In this document: positions 22,618 through 30,533 of the stretch, one piece after another
Position numbering within the stretch: position 1 is the stretch's first letter
Layout: each line of letters begins with the position of its first letter
Notes under the pieces: model-generated
The model's input: the letters and a program-made list of their open reading frames with translations, nothing else
The model's database searches: none
What the model was told of the DNA's origin: nothing
Position numbers and translations under genes: made by a program
Assembly (NCBI GenBank): GCA_035541995.1
Contig: DATKMG010000015.1
Span: 1-31,316, forward strand
Direction: 5' to 3'
DNA: 31,316 nt
Source of the DNA: DATKMG01 sp035541995
GTDB lineage: Bacteria > Acidobacteriota > Terriglobia > Versatilivoradales > Versatilivoraceae

Positions 22618-23655
22618 ATGCGCTGTTCCATCGATTTATCTGAAATCGCAGTTGCCTCTGTACTTCTTATAGGCCTGAGTTTGTCAACCAGTAGACTCGC
22701 GGCAAGCCTCAAGGGGATTGACCAGGCTCAGAGCCCAATCATCCGCCATTCCATGCGGGGCATGGTCATCATTGATGGCACAAAAAGGGATAAACCCATC
22801 CACGTCTCCTTGAGGAGAGACAACGGACCGGATGTGGGTACGACCACGCTCCGATACGACGGCAGTTTTGCCTTCGAAGGGTTGGAAGCAGGGAACTACC
22901 TGCTCACCATCGAACGGGAAGAATCTCCCACAGTGGTGCGACCGGTGCAACTGAAATCCTATCCTAGCCCCAAAACCGTTTATGTTCAGATTCGGCTGCG
23001 GGCTGACGGATCGGCTGAGGTCCGGGAACTCGTGAAGGAATACACTAAGAAGGAGATCCCCGAGCGGGAAGAAACTGTTTCTACCGTTTCCAGGAAAGCC
23101 TCCAACGAATTTCAGAAGGCCAGCGAGGAAAGTCAAAAAGGGAATACACAGAGGGCGATAGAACATCTGCAAAAAGCGATTTCCGAAGACCCCAAGTTCT
23201 TTGAAGCCTTTAACAACCTGGGTGTACAGTACCAGAAGCTACAGCAGTGGGACAAAGCCATTGACGCCTACAAGCAGGCACTAGCGATTCGAAATGATTC
23301 AGGCAAGCCCCACATTAACCTTGGTAACCTCTACTTGATTCTACAAAAGCCCGATTCTGCAGCGGAAAGCTTCAAACAGGCTCTGACTTTTGAACCCAAC
23401 TCGGTGGCAGCTCATTTGGCACTGGGACAGATCTATTTCCAGAAACAGCAGTACGACTTGGCGGTTGAACACCTGGAAATGGCAACAAGACTGGCCCCCC
23501 AAAAGAACAGGGAAGCTTTCCTTCTTTTGGCCCGGCTGCACATTTTACAAAAGGAATTTTCTCAGGCACGAAGTGTTTTGGAGGCCATGCAGGATTACTT
23601 TCCTGCGGACCCGGACGCCAAGAAGATGCTCTCCAGTTTACCGTCACTTCCCTAA
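22618..23655 (+). CDS. Secreted TPR protein with N-terminal carboxypeptidase-regulatory-like domain
   Basis: The 345-residue product has an N-terminal hydrophobic segment (VASVLLIGLSLSTSRLAAS), probably a signal peptide. Residues about 45-130 look like a small beta-sandwich (LRYDGSFAFEGLEAGNYLLT), as in carboxypeptidase-regulatory/DUF-type carbohydrate-binding-like domains. From about 160 onward come four or more tetratricopeptide repeats, e.g. FFEAFNNLGVQYQKLQQWDK, KPHINLGNLYLILQKPDSAA and VAAHLALGQIYFQKQQYDLA. TPRs scaffold protein contacts; the partner is unknown. The combination is common in Acidobacteriota, from general knowledge. The ribosome site is poor, so the exact start is uncertain. 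Confidence 0.83.
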   Translation: MRCSIDLSEIAVASVLLIGLSLSTSRLAASLKGIDQAQSPIIRHSMRGMVIIDGTKRDKPIHVSLRRDNGPDVGTTTLRYDGSFAFEGLEAGNYLLTIEREESPTVVRPVQLKSYPSPKTVYVQIRLRADGSAEVRELVKEYTKKEIPEREETVSTVSRKASNEFQKASEESQKGNTQRAIEHLQKAISEDPKFFEAFNNLGVQYQKLQQWDKAIDAYKQALAIRNDSGKPHINLGNLYLILQKPDSAAESFKQALTFEPNSVAAHLALGQIYFQKQQYDLAVEHLEMATRLAPQKNREAFLLLARLHILQKEFSQARSVLEAMQDYFPADPDAKKMLSSLPSLP

Positions 23656-23918
23656 CTCATTTCTACCGCCGTCTGGCTGGTTTTTTCACGAGTTTTGCCC
23701 CAGAAGTGGAGCCCAACCAAGCCTGGGAAATGAGTGGTTTACTCACCGAAAACGGGTTGGGACTCTCACTTCTAAGATATAGATAATTAATGTGTTACTT
23801 TATTGTAACTCCATCGAAAATGCTAAAGGAAACCAAGAAACCACCCGATATGGGTAATCGATGGTCCAAATGACTTCTCCTGTCCAGGATTGAGCCCGGA
23901 ATCAGGTTCGCTAAGGGC
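23656..23918. other. Intergenic region before the response-regulator gene
   Basis: These 263 bases include an AT-rich stretch (about 23775-23815, with AGATATAGATAATTAATG) that could hold the promoter of the downstream regulator. A TTGGGA at about 23757 lies 19 bases before GATAAT, wider than ideal. No gene is seen. Confidence 0.35.
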
Positions 23919-25505
23919 TTGTCTGGCACCAATTCTGGAGTGACATCGGGTTGTGGAATGCAAAACGGGTTGCTCAGATTCCAGGCGGATGGATCTAGTT
24001 CAGGACCACAGGTTAATCTTCATCGAATATTGGTTGTCGATGATGATCCCATAACCCGACGGGCCCTGGTGGAGATACTGGGCGCCAATGGCTTCGACTG
24101 TGATCAAGCAGAATCTGTCGAAGAAGCTTTGCTGTATTTGAAGACTCAGACCTATACATGCGTCTTAACTGACCTCGTCATGCCGGAACGTTCTGGGCTT
24201 GATCTTCTTCAGGAGGTCAAGAGCAGCTTCCCGGACGTTGCCGTCATCCTGATAAGTGGGCACAACGACACGGTCATGGTGAGAAATGCTCTGAAGAGCG
24301 GGGCATACGATTATGTCGTTAAGCCGGCGACCACGGGAGAAATCCTTTCCACGGTCAATGCGGCCCTGAAGAAACGCGACACCTACCTGAGAGAACAGGA
24401 CGACCGGGAAAGCCTCCGCGAGAGCCTGAGAGAGAAGGAAGAGATCGGGATGGTGGACTCCATCCTGTTTCAAGACATTGTGCAAAGCACGATTGACGGC
24501 ATCATTCTCACGGACATCTCTCACCGCATCATCATGGTCAACCCGGCCTACGAAAAGCTGACGGGCTTCAACCGCCGAGAGTTAATCGGAACGCTTCCGT
24601 CCATCTTGTCAGGGGTCGGCAGGTTCCGCGATCTGAGTCATCAAGTTAACCATTCCTTGGGAACGCGAGGTTCATGGTCTGGTGAGCTAATAGACGACCG
24701 TTCAGACCGGACCCAGTGGTACGCCCATCTCACCATTACCCGGGTCAAGGATTCCCGCGGGCATGCCTTTGCCGATGTATTTATTGTCCGCGACGTTTCA
24801 GACAAGAAATACCTGGAACAGCAACTATTGGAACGACTGCAGGAGGTTCAATCAGCCCAGGATGCAGCCGTCATCGGATTTGCCAAGCTGGCCGAGTGTC
24901 GCATCCCTGAAATCGGGGATCATTTGGACCGGATGCAGAACTACTGCAGGATTCTGGCCGAGGAACTAGGCAAACTGCAGGTGTATCGGGAAGAGATCGA
25001 CGACAACTTCATCGACAACATATACAAATCCAGTCCCTTGCATGACATCGGGAAGGTTGGAATCCCCGACCATATTCTCCTGAAGCCTGGCAGGTTGACC
25101 CCGGAAGAATATGAAGTCATGAAAACGCATACGATAATCGGAGGCGATGCGCTAAGGGCTGCAGAAGAGAAACTCCCGGGCCGGTCATTTCTCAGTTGGG
25201 GGCGTGAGATCGCTTACAACCACCACGAGAAGTTTGACGGGACCGGCTATCCGTCCGGGCTTAGCGGCAGAGCCATCCCCTTGTCTGCCCGTATAGTCGC
25301 TTTTGCCGACGCTTACGACGCCTTGACTTCCAAGAGAATCTACAAGGATAAAGTTTCGCCCGAGGAGTCAAAAGAAAGGTTGATACGAGACCGGGGAACT
25401 CACTTTGATCCAGACATCGCGGATGCCTTCCTGAGGCGGGAGGGGGATTTTCTGGCGGTCATGGAATCACACTCTGAGGAGTACCCTGCCTCGCAGGAAG
25501 ACTAA
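23919..25505 (+). CDS. Response regulator with REC, PAS and HD-GYP domains (probable c-di-GMP phosphodiesterase)
   Basis: The product has a receiver domain at about 35-155: acidic DDD (41-43), phosphoacceptor D85 in CVLTDLVMPE, S113 and K135 (VVKPA). A PAS domain follows at about 185-300 (IVQSTIDGIILTDISHRIIM). The C-terminal HD-GYP domain shows AECRIPEIGDHLDRM, then SPLHDIGKVGIPDHILLKPG (H375, D376) and NHHEKFDGTGYPSG (H435, H436, GTGYP). Intact HD and GYP motifs predict hydrolysis of cyclic di-GMP, controlled by phosphorylation and a PAS signal. No sensor kinase is adjacent, so it is an orphan regulator. The frame opens with TTG at 23919; ATG 23958 is an alternative that leaves REC intact. 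Neither has a strong ribosome site. Confidence 0.9.
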   Translation: MSGTNSGVTSGCGMQNGLLRFQADGSSSGPQVNLHRILVVDDDPITRRALVEILGANGFDCDQAESVEEALLYLKTQTYTCVLTDLVMPERSGLDLLQEVKSSFPDVAVILISGHNDTVMVRNALKSGAYDYVVKPATTGEILSTVNAALKKRDTYLREQDDRESLRESLREKEEIGMVDSILFQDIVQSTIDGIILTDISHRIIMVNPAYEKLTGFNRRELIGTLPSILSGVGRFRDLSHQVNHSLGTRGSWSGELIDDRSDRTQWYAHLTITRVKDSRGHAFADVFIVRDVSDKKYLEQQLLERLQEVQSAQDAAVIGFAKLAECRIPEIGDHLDRMQNYCRILAEELGKLQVYREEIDDNFIDNIYKSSPLHDIGKVGIPDHILLKPGRLTPEEYEVMKTHTIIGGDALRAAEEKLPGRSFLSWGREIAYNHHEKFDGTGYPSGLSGRAIPLSARIVAFADAYDALTSKRIYKDKVSPEESKERLIRDRGTHFDPDIADAFLRREGDFLAVMESHSEEYPASQED

Positions 25506-25520
25506 CTCCTCGGTCGAGGC

Positions 25521-26042
25521 TCATTCCTGGTACTTCAACATGGTGTAGACATCATATCCCGGTAGCTTCTTCCTCCCGTTCAGGAATTCCAACTCCACCA
25601 GGAAGGCGACTCCGACAACTTCGCCACCCAACCGCCGAACCAACTCCAAAACTGCCGCCGCTGTTCCGCCCGTAGCCAACAGATCATCGACGACCAGTAC
25701 TCTTTGCCCTTTTTGAATGGCATCCTCATGAATCTCCAGCGAATCCTGACCATATTCCAAGTCGTAGGTTACTCTGAGTGTTTTAGCAGGAAGCTTCTTT
25801 GGCTTGCGGACGGGCACAAATCCAGCCTTAAGCTGAAGGGCTAGGGCTGAGCCAAAAATGAACCCCCTGGACTCGATTCCAACCACTAGATCCACTTGCC
25901 GATCTCGATATCGGTCAGCAAGGGAGTTCATAACTTCTGCAAATGCCTTCCCGTCCTTTAGCAGCGTGGTGATGTCGTAGAACAGGATTCCTTTCTTGGG
26001 AAAATCCGGGACGTTTCGGATGAGCTGCTTGAAATGTTGCAT
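25521..26042 (-). CDS. apt: Adenine phosphoribosyltransferase
   Basis: The 173-residue product matches Apt in length and motifs. FPKKGILFYDITTLLKD (14-30) is the conserved N-terminal hallmark, GIESRGFIFG (55-64) contacts the base, RKPKKLP is the flexible-loop start, and VLVVDDLLATGGT (115-127) is the PRPP-binding motif. The enzyme salvages adenine to AMP using PRPP in the cytoplasm. GAGG lies upstream of the ATG. It converges closely with the HD-GYP gene (15 bases between stops) and lies downstream of the permease pair, separated by about 200 bases without a recognisable gene. Confidence 0.96.
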   Translation of the reverse strand: MQHFKQLIRNVPDFPKKGILFYDITTLLKDGKAFAEVMNSLADRYRDRQVDLVVGIESRGFIFGSALALQLKAGFVPVRKPKKLPAKTLRVTYDLEYGQDSLEIHEDAIQKGQRVLVVDDLLATGGTAAAVLELVRRLGGEVVGVAFLVELEFLNGRKKLPGYDVYTMLKYQE

Positions 26043-26246
26043 ACCGTGGCCTCAGTGCAGAGAATCAGGAAGGAAAAGCACCCTTCTCCTGTTGATGGTG
26101 CCCCATCATAGTCACTGACTCATTGAAATGCAATTCGAAATTGGCGGGATGAAGTGGTCTCTGGATCTTCTTGATATCCGGTTGGGTAGCCAGGATCTTC
26201 TAAAGTCTAATCCGTCCCTCCGCCCACGTCAGCCGTAGACTTCTCT

Positions 26247-27407
26247 TCACTCCATCATGGACTGAAGAATGCTGATCTGAGAAGCCCTGCGAGCAGGAAG
26301 ACCTCCACCCAGAACCCCCACAATCGCAGCAAAGCAAAGACCCTGGAGGAGAATAGTGGAAGTTATTCGAAAATTGAAAACAACCTCGCTGAATGTAACG
26401 AAGTTGGCAGTGGCCGTGGAAATACCATGGATGGGCAGGGCCATCAGACAGCCAAGCGTGCCTCCAACCAAGGACAGACACACAGACTCCAAGAGAAATG
26501 AAGTGAGAATGCTCCACCTGGAAAACCCTAGGGCTCTCAATGTGCCAATCTCTCGGGATCGAGACATCACCGCTCCGTACATCATATTCATGGCGGCAAA
26601 ACAGGAGCCAATACCCATCAAAGTGGCAATAAACGTCCCCAGGATTTTGATCCCCACAGAGGAACTCGTCTGGCTGAGATAGTACTCCTTTTGAGAAATG
26701 GCCTGTAGATGGATTCGGCGGTCATCAGCAATCCGGCGCACAATGGTCTGTGCCGCTCCTGGGGTTTCAGGCTTTAACAGAATCGAAGAATAAATCGGAC
26801 GGTCCCAATCCTGAGCCACATCCTCATAGTCTGTCCAGATCTCAGAATCATAGGCGGTTCCACCTGTATCAAAAATTCCTACTACCTTCCATTCGCTGCG
26901 CGACATGTGGATCGTATCGTCCAAGCGCATGTTTTGGAGGCGTTTGGAGAGAGGCTCACTGACGACGATTTCCCTCAATCCTCGCCGGAACCAGCGTCCG
27001 GTGACGAGGCGGGCCTCAGGCCGGACACTCAAACCCGCACTCGTCATACCGCGGACCATGACATTCGACGCCTCCCCAGTAAGACGGGGGTGATTAACTA
27101 CAACTATGATCTCGCCGGAAGCCAGCGGTTCCTTGTTCTCATTCACGGCTATCCCAGGCAGCAAGCGGACAGTTTGATACAGGTCCCTGTCAAAGTAGCT
27201 GTTGACTTCATTCAGCGCTCCGGCTCGGATCACTATCAGCTGGTTGTCCTGACCTGTCTCTACAAACGTCGAGTTCAAGCCATGAACGAGGGCCAGCATG
27301 GTTATGAATATAGATACCGTAAGGCCAATTCCAAGGGCCGTCATGGCTGATCCGACTCTGCGAACCCACAGGCTTCCGAGGTTATATTTGACTGGAATTC
27401 TCATCAT
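26247..27407 (-). CDS. ABC transporter permease, FtsX/MacB type (second of a pair)
   Basis: The 386-residue product has one N-terminal membrane helix (about 17-42), a large extracytoplasmic MacB_PCD-like domain and three C-terminal helices. The C-terminal FtsX domain contains MSRSREIGTLRALGFSRWSI, the coupling-helix motif that contacts the ATPase. It ends GGGLPARRASQISILQSMME. The topology is that of MacB/LolC-type permeases acting in mechanotransmission or lipoprotein/antibiotic export. ATG 27407 is chosen over an upstream in-frame start at 27524, because AAGGGAAC precedes it and the start then falls 14 bases after the first permease's stop. No ATPase gene is present near it. Confidence 0.88.
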   Translation of the reverse strand: MMRIPVKYNLGSLWVRRVGSAMTALGIGLTVSIFITMLALVHGLNSTFVETGQDNQLIVIRAGALNEVNSYFDRDLYQTVRLLPGIAVNENKEPLASGEIIVVVNHPRLTGEASNVMVRGMTSAGLSVRPEARLVTGRWFRRGLREIVVSEPLSKRLQNMRLDDTIHMSRSEWKVVGIFDTGGTAYDSEIWTDYEDVAQDWDRPIYSSILLKPETPGAAQTIVRRIADDRRIHLQAISQKEYYLSQTSSSVGIKILGTFIATLMGIGSCFAAMNMMYGAVMSRSREIGTLRALGFSRWSILTSFLLESVCLSLVGGTLGCLMALPIHGISTATANFVTFSEVVFNFRITSTILLQGLCFAAIVGVLGGGLPARRASQISILQSMME

Positions 27408-27421
27408 TAGGTTCCCTTTCC

Positions 27422-28570
27422 TCAGGCCACTCGCCGCAGCGCATCCGCTGCAGGACGTTGTGAAGCCTTCCATGCCGGGATCCCGGCAGCCAGTATCCCG
27501 ACCAGTATCCCGATTCCCACGCAAATCGATAACATCAAGGGGGTGATGTCCACTCTTTGGATGAAACCGCCGGTCAGAGCAGGCAAGTTGAGATTTGAGA
27601 AGATGAACCGGGCCCCCAACGAACCAATCAGCGCCCCGCTGACGGAAAGGAAAATGGATTCGCCCAGCAACAAGCCAAGGACCTGGCTGCTTTGGAAACC
27701 GACCGCTTTTAGAATGCCGATCTCCCGGACCCTCTCACGGATCGACATGGCCATCGTGTTCGCAGCCACTAACACAATCGTGAAAATCACCACGGAACAA
27801 ATACTGGTAATCAAGAACTTGACGTTCCCTAACATCGAGATGAATCCCAGAACGAAAGCCTTTTCCGTCTCCGTCTTCGTCGGCACGGTCGAATTCTGGA
27901 AAAGGGCATCCACTTTTGCAGCAACACTCGGTACATCCTCCGCAGTGCGCGCTCGGATTGCATAGGTACCAGTAAATCCTGCATTGTTCATCCCCTCATT
28001 GAAGTACTCCCAATGGAAATAGAGGCTGCCGCCATCGTCAGGTCCCTTCTCATAGATACCACGAAGGGTCAGCTCTGGATCCATTTGAAACAGAGCGCCC
28101 TTCAAATGAATGCGTTCACCCACCTTCCATTTGAATCTTTCCGCTAGACTATTTCCAGCGATGGCACCCGTCCGGTCTTTCAAGAAAGCTTCTTTTTGGT
28201 CTTCAGGCATCAAGAGGTCAGGGTAGACCTGGAAGAACTGGTCCGTGTTGACGGAGAATTGGGCAAAGAAGTTGGAGGGATCCTTATAGACCCCACCGAA
28301 CCACATGGAGCCACATACTGCCTGTACCCCTTCCACCTTCTTGATTTTCTCGAGGTAGGCAATGGGAATGGCATTAAACAATGACACTTTGTGCCGGGTT
28401 ACCAGTCGGAGTGCTGATTCCGGGGTTTGGGTCGGGTTCTGGAATTCATGGAGAACTGTTAACAGCGTGGTCACGAGGAACAATGAAGCCGCAGTGCTGC
28501 TGACCGTGAGTACTGTCCTGCGCCGATTACGCATGACATTCTTAAACAAAAGCCAAAGGAGTTTGATCAT
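27422..28570 (-). CDS. ABC transporter permease, FtsX/MacB type (first of a pair)
   Basis: The 382-residue product begins with KNVMRNRRRTVLTVSSTAAS and an N-terminal helix (about 20-42). A periplasmic domain follows, then three C-terminal helices. SIRERVREIGILKAVGFQSS is the FtsX-domain coupling motif, and GIPAWKASQRPAADALRRVA is the typical end. Together with the neighbour it would make a heterodimeric permease. The ribosome site GGAGGTGAT directly before the ATG is near perfect, and a hairpin lies just upstream in the leader. A MacB-type system normally has an ATPase and often a membrane-fusion protein; neither is visible on either side. Confidence 0.88.
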   Translation of the reverse strand: MIKLLWLLFKNVMRNRRRTVLTVSSTAASLFLVTTLLTVLHEFQNPTQTPESALRLVTRHKVSLFNAIPIAYLEKIKKVEGVQAVCGSMWFGGVYKDPSNFFAQFSVNTDQFFQVYPDLLMPEDQKEAFLKDRTGAIAGNSLAERFKWKVGERIHLKGALFQMDPELTLRGIYEKGPDDGGSLYFHWEYFNEGMNNAGFTGTYAIRARTAEDVPSVAAKVDALFQNSTVPTKTETEKAFVLGFISMLGNVKFLITSICSVVIFTIVLVAANTMAMSIRERVREIGILKAVGFQSSQVLGLLLGESIFLSVSGALIGSLGARFIFSNLNLPALTGGFIQRVDITPLMLSICVGIGILVGILAAGIPAWKASQRPAADALRRVA

Positions 28571-28583
28571 TCATCACCTCCGG

Positions 28584-28619
28584 ACGATGGCGAACACTCC
28601 TGTCTTGGCGAGCCATCGT
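28584..28619 (-). promoter_or_regulatory. Leader hairpin/operator before the permease operon
   Basis: Arms ACGATGGC (28584-28591) and GCCATCGT (28612-28619) are perfectly complementary around a 20-base loop. In the transcript the stem would end about five bases before the GGAGGTGAT ribosome site of the first permease. It might hinder translation or serve as a dimeric protein operator. Function is inferred from position only. Confidence 0.4.
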
Positions 28620-28928
28620 AGGGGGACCCGTTGCTCCAGGTCCTTTTCTTGCTCCAGAAACATCACCCCACTCTATACTAAGTGAAAAGAACGAGAAAAG
28701 AGAAAAGGGAGAACCCAACTACAGGCTCAATCACGCACGGGAAGTTAGAAGGTTGGTTTCGGCCGAGACTACGAAGACAGAGTGTGATGTGCCTCCGAGG
28801 GATCCATCATTACACTCGTTAACCAGCCCACCCAGAAACGATCTGGAAGGAAAACTTGGAACACCTGGCTGGTGCCAACCTTGGTCACGCTTCTTTGACA
28901 GACTGTGTGATTGGAATGGACCTGCGAG
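28620..28928. other. Intergenic region upstream of the permease operon
   Basis: These 309 bases separate the permease pair from the next minus-strand gene. No ATPase-like sequence (Walker A or LSGGQ) is found in any frame. A purine-rich run (about 28681-28712) gives pyrimidine-rich sequence on the transcribed side. On the minus strand TAGTATAGAG near 28672-28681 could be part of a -10 region, without a clear -35. Confidence 0.4.
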
Positions 28929-29459
28929 TCACCGATCAAAACACTCGACCAAAATATGCAGATAGAGGAAAAGCATCCCTTTGTATTCTTCCCGGATCTC
29001 CTCGTCATCTTCCTCCATGATTTCCTCTAGGACGACCTTCAGGATTTCCACCTGGTTGCGGTTCTGAAATATGAGTTCGACGTTCTTCTGGAGATCCCGA
29101 TCTTTGAGTCGACCCAAGGTTTTCAGCATCTTGAAGGTGTCTCGCTCGACCTTGTTTAGGATCGCTGGGGATAGGATGCGGGGACTGGGAGTACCCTGTC
29201 TCATGATTTGCCAGATGACTAGCCCCCAGTAATAGAGGAGTTCGGCTTCCGCCCGATTAAACTCGCGCTCAACGGCTGCCAGCAGATATGCCATTAAATA
29301 TGGCTGTTCCTGCTGCATTTGGTCGATCAGTTTTCGCGCCTTTTTGGGCGGAGTTATAGCCATTTTCTGACATGTTGCTTCGACCAATTCGGCTGGGATT
29401 CGGTTCACCGGTTCGACTGTCCTTGAATTCAAGAACTCCACTTCAGGTAGGAAGCCCAC
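28929..29459 (-). CDS. Conserved-looking protein of unknown function, 176 residues
   Basis: The product is soluble and largely helical. It has a basic stretch (PPKKARKLIDQMQQEQPY) followed by LMAYLLAAVEREFNRAEAEL and a long amphipathic part, then a very acidic segment (VVLEEIMEEDDEEIREEYKG) before a hydrophobic end (LFLYLHILVECFD). I do not recognise a family or a catalytic motif. The start appears to be GTG at 29459, with GGGAGA immediately upstream, rather close for a ribosome site; the true start may be an internal codon. It lies between the sugar-uptake pair and the permease operon with gaps on both sides, so is probably a single unit. Confidence 0.65.
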   Translation of the reverse strand: MGFLPEVEFLNSRTVEPVNRIPAELVEATCQKMAITPPKKARKLIDQMQQEQPYLMAYLLAAVEREFNRAEAELLYYWGLVIWQIMRQGTPSPRILSPAILNKVERDTFKMLKTLGRLKDRDLQKNVELIFQNRNQVEILKVVLEEIMEEDDEEIREEYKGMLFLYLHILVECFDR

Positions 29460-29588
29460 TCTCCCATGATCTTTGCGGTCTCTCTTGTTTGTTTGACATT
29501 ATCGCACGCTTCCGCAGGAAGAGGCAATCACACCGAGATAGGGATCTCGGCCCTGGCAATCCTAAGCTTGCGCGAGAGGGATGGCTAT

Positions 29589-30533
29589 TCAAGCTGGAGT
29601 GAATAGGGGTTGTCTCGAAAGAAAGGCCTCCACTTCATTACGTGAGGGAACAGAAGCTTGGGCTCCCAACCGGGTTACGGATAGGGCAGCTGCGCCATTG
29701 GCAAAAGAAATAGCCTCTTGCAACGATTTCCCTTCCGCTAAAGCCACAGCCAGAGCTCCGTTGAAAGTATCTCCTGCTGCTGTTGCGTCGACAGCTGCGA
29801 CTTTGTGGGCCGGGAAATGCAGGCTTCTTTGTCTATTGGCCATCCAGGCCCCTTTTTCTCCGAGTTTCAAGATTACCTGCTTCGGACCTAATTGCAGCAG
29901 TTGGGTGGCAATCTGGGGTGCTTCTTCTAAGGATACCGTGCTAGCGCGACGGCCCAGCAATAGCAAAGCCTCTGTTTCATTGGGCGTCAGCAAATCGAGC
30001 CTTTGCAGGAGGGAGTGACCGAGTGTTCTGGCTGGCGCTGGATCTAGAATGGCGACAATGCTTCGGACCTGGCTCAGATGAGCCGCTGCCTCCACTGTCT
30101 CCATTGGAGATTCCAGTTGCATTAGAACGAATCCCGGCCGAACCTGCTCGATTGCAGCCTCCACGTCGGAGGGGGACAATCGGCTATTGGCACCTGCGGC
30201 AATCACAATCTGATTTTGTCCTCCAGCCTCCACGTGGATCAATGCAACTCCGCTGGATTCTCCAGACACTGAACGAATATGAGTGGTATCTACCCCTGCT
30301 GACTGCAAGCTGGACTTGAGTTTCTCTCCGAAAACATCTTCTCCGACACATCCGACCATCCGGCTCTTGCCACCCAGTTTTCCTACAGCATAGGCCTGGT
30401 TCGCCCCCTTTCCCCCGGGGAGCATCTGGAACCCCCGGCCGTGCACAGTCTCACCCCGAAGGGGGAGCTTGTCCAGCTGGACCACAAAATCCATATTCAA
30501 GCTTCCAACTACCATAATGACCTTATTCATCAT
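29589..30533 (-). CDS. rbsK: Ribokinase (PfkB family)
   Basis: The 314-residue product has the PfkB signatures. GSLNMDFVVQLDKLPLRGET is at 10-29, PGGKGANQAYAVGKLGG at 39-55 binds the sugar, and VDATAAGDTFNGALAVALAE contains catalytic D255 (AAGD) and the anion hole. GRGFQMLPGGKGAN and LTPNETEA are typical of ribokinase rather than fructokinase. It phosphorylates ribose (or a close sugar) to the 5-phosphate in the cytoplasm. ATG 30533 overlaps the stop of the upstream permease by ATGA and has GAGG just before it; a longer in-frame extension exists but lies within the permease gene. The pairing with a GRP-type permease supports sugar uptake and activation. Confidence 0.92.
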   Translation of the reverse strand: MMNKVIMVVGSLNMDFVVQLDKLPLRGETVHGRGFQMLPGGKGANQAYAVGKLGGKSRMVGCVGEDVFGEKLKSSLQSAGVDTTHIRSVSGESSGVALIHVEAGGQNQIVIAAGANSRLSPSDVEAAIEQVRPGFVLMQLESPMETVEAAAHLSQVRSIVAILDPAPARTLGHSLLQRLDLLTPNETEALLLLGRRASTVSLEEAPQIATQLLQLGPKQVILKLGEKGAWMANRQRSLHFPAHKVAAVDATAAGDTFNGALAVALAEGKSLQEAISFANGAAALSVTRLGAQASVPSRNEVEAFLSRQPLFTPA

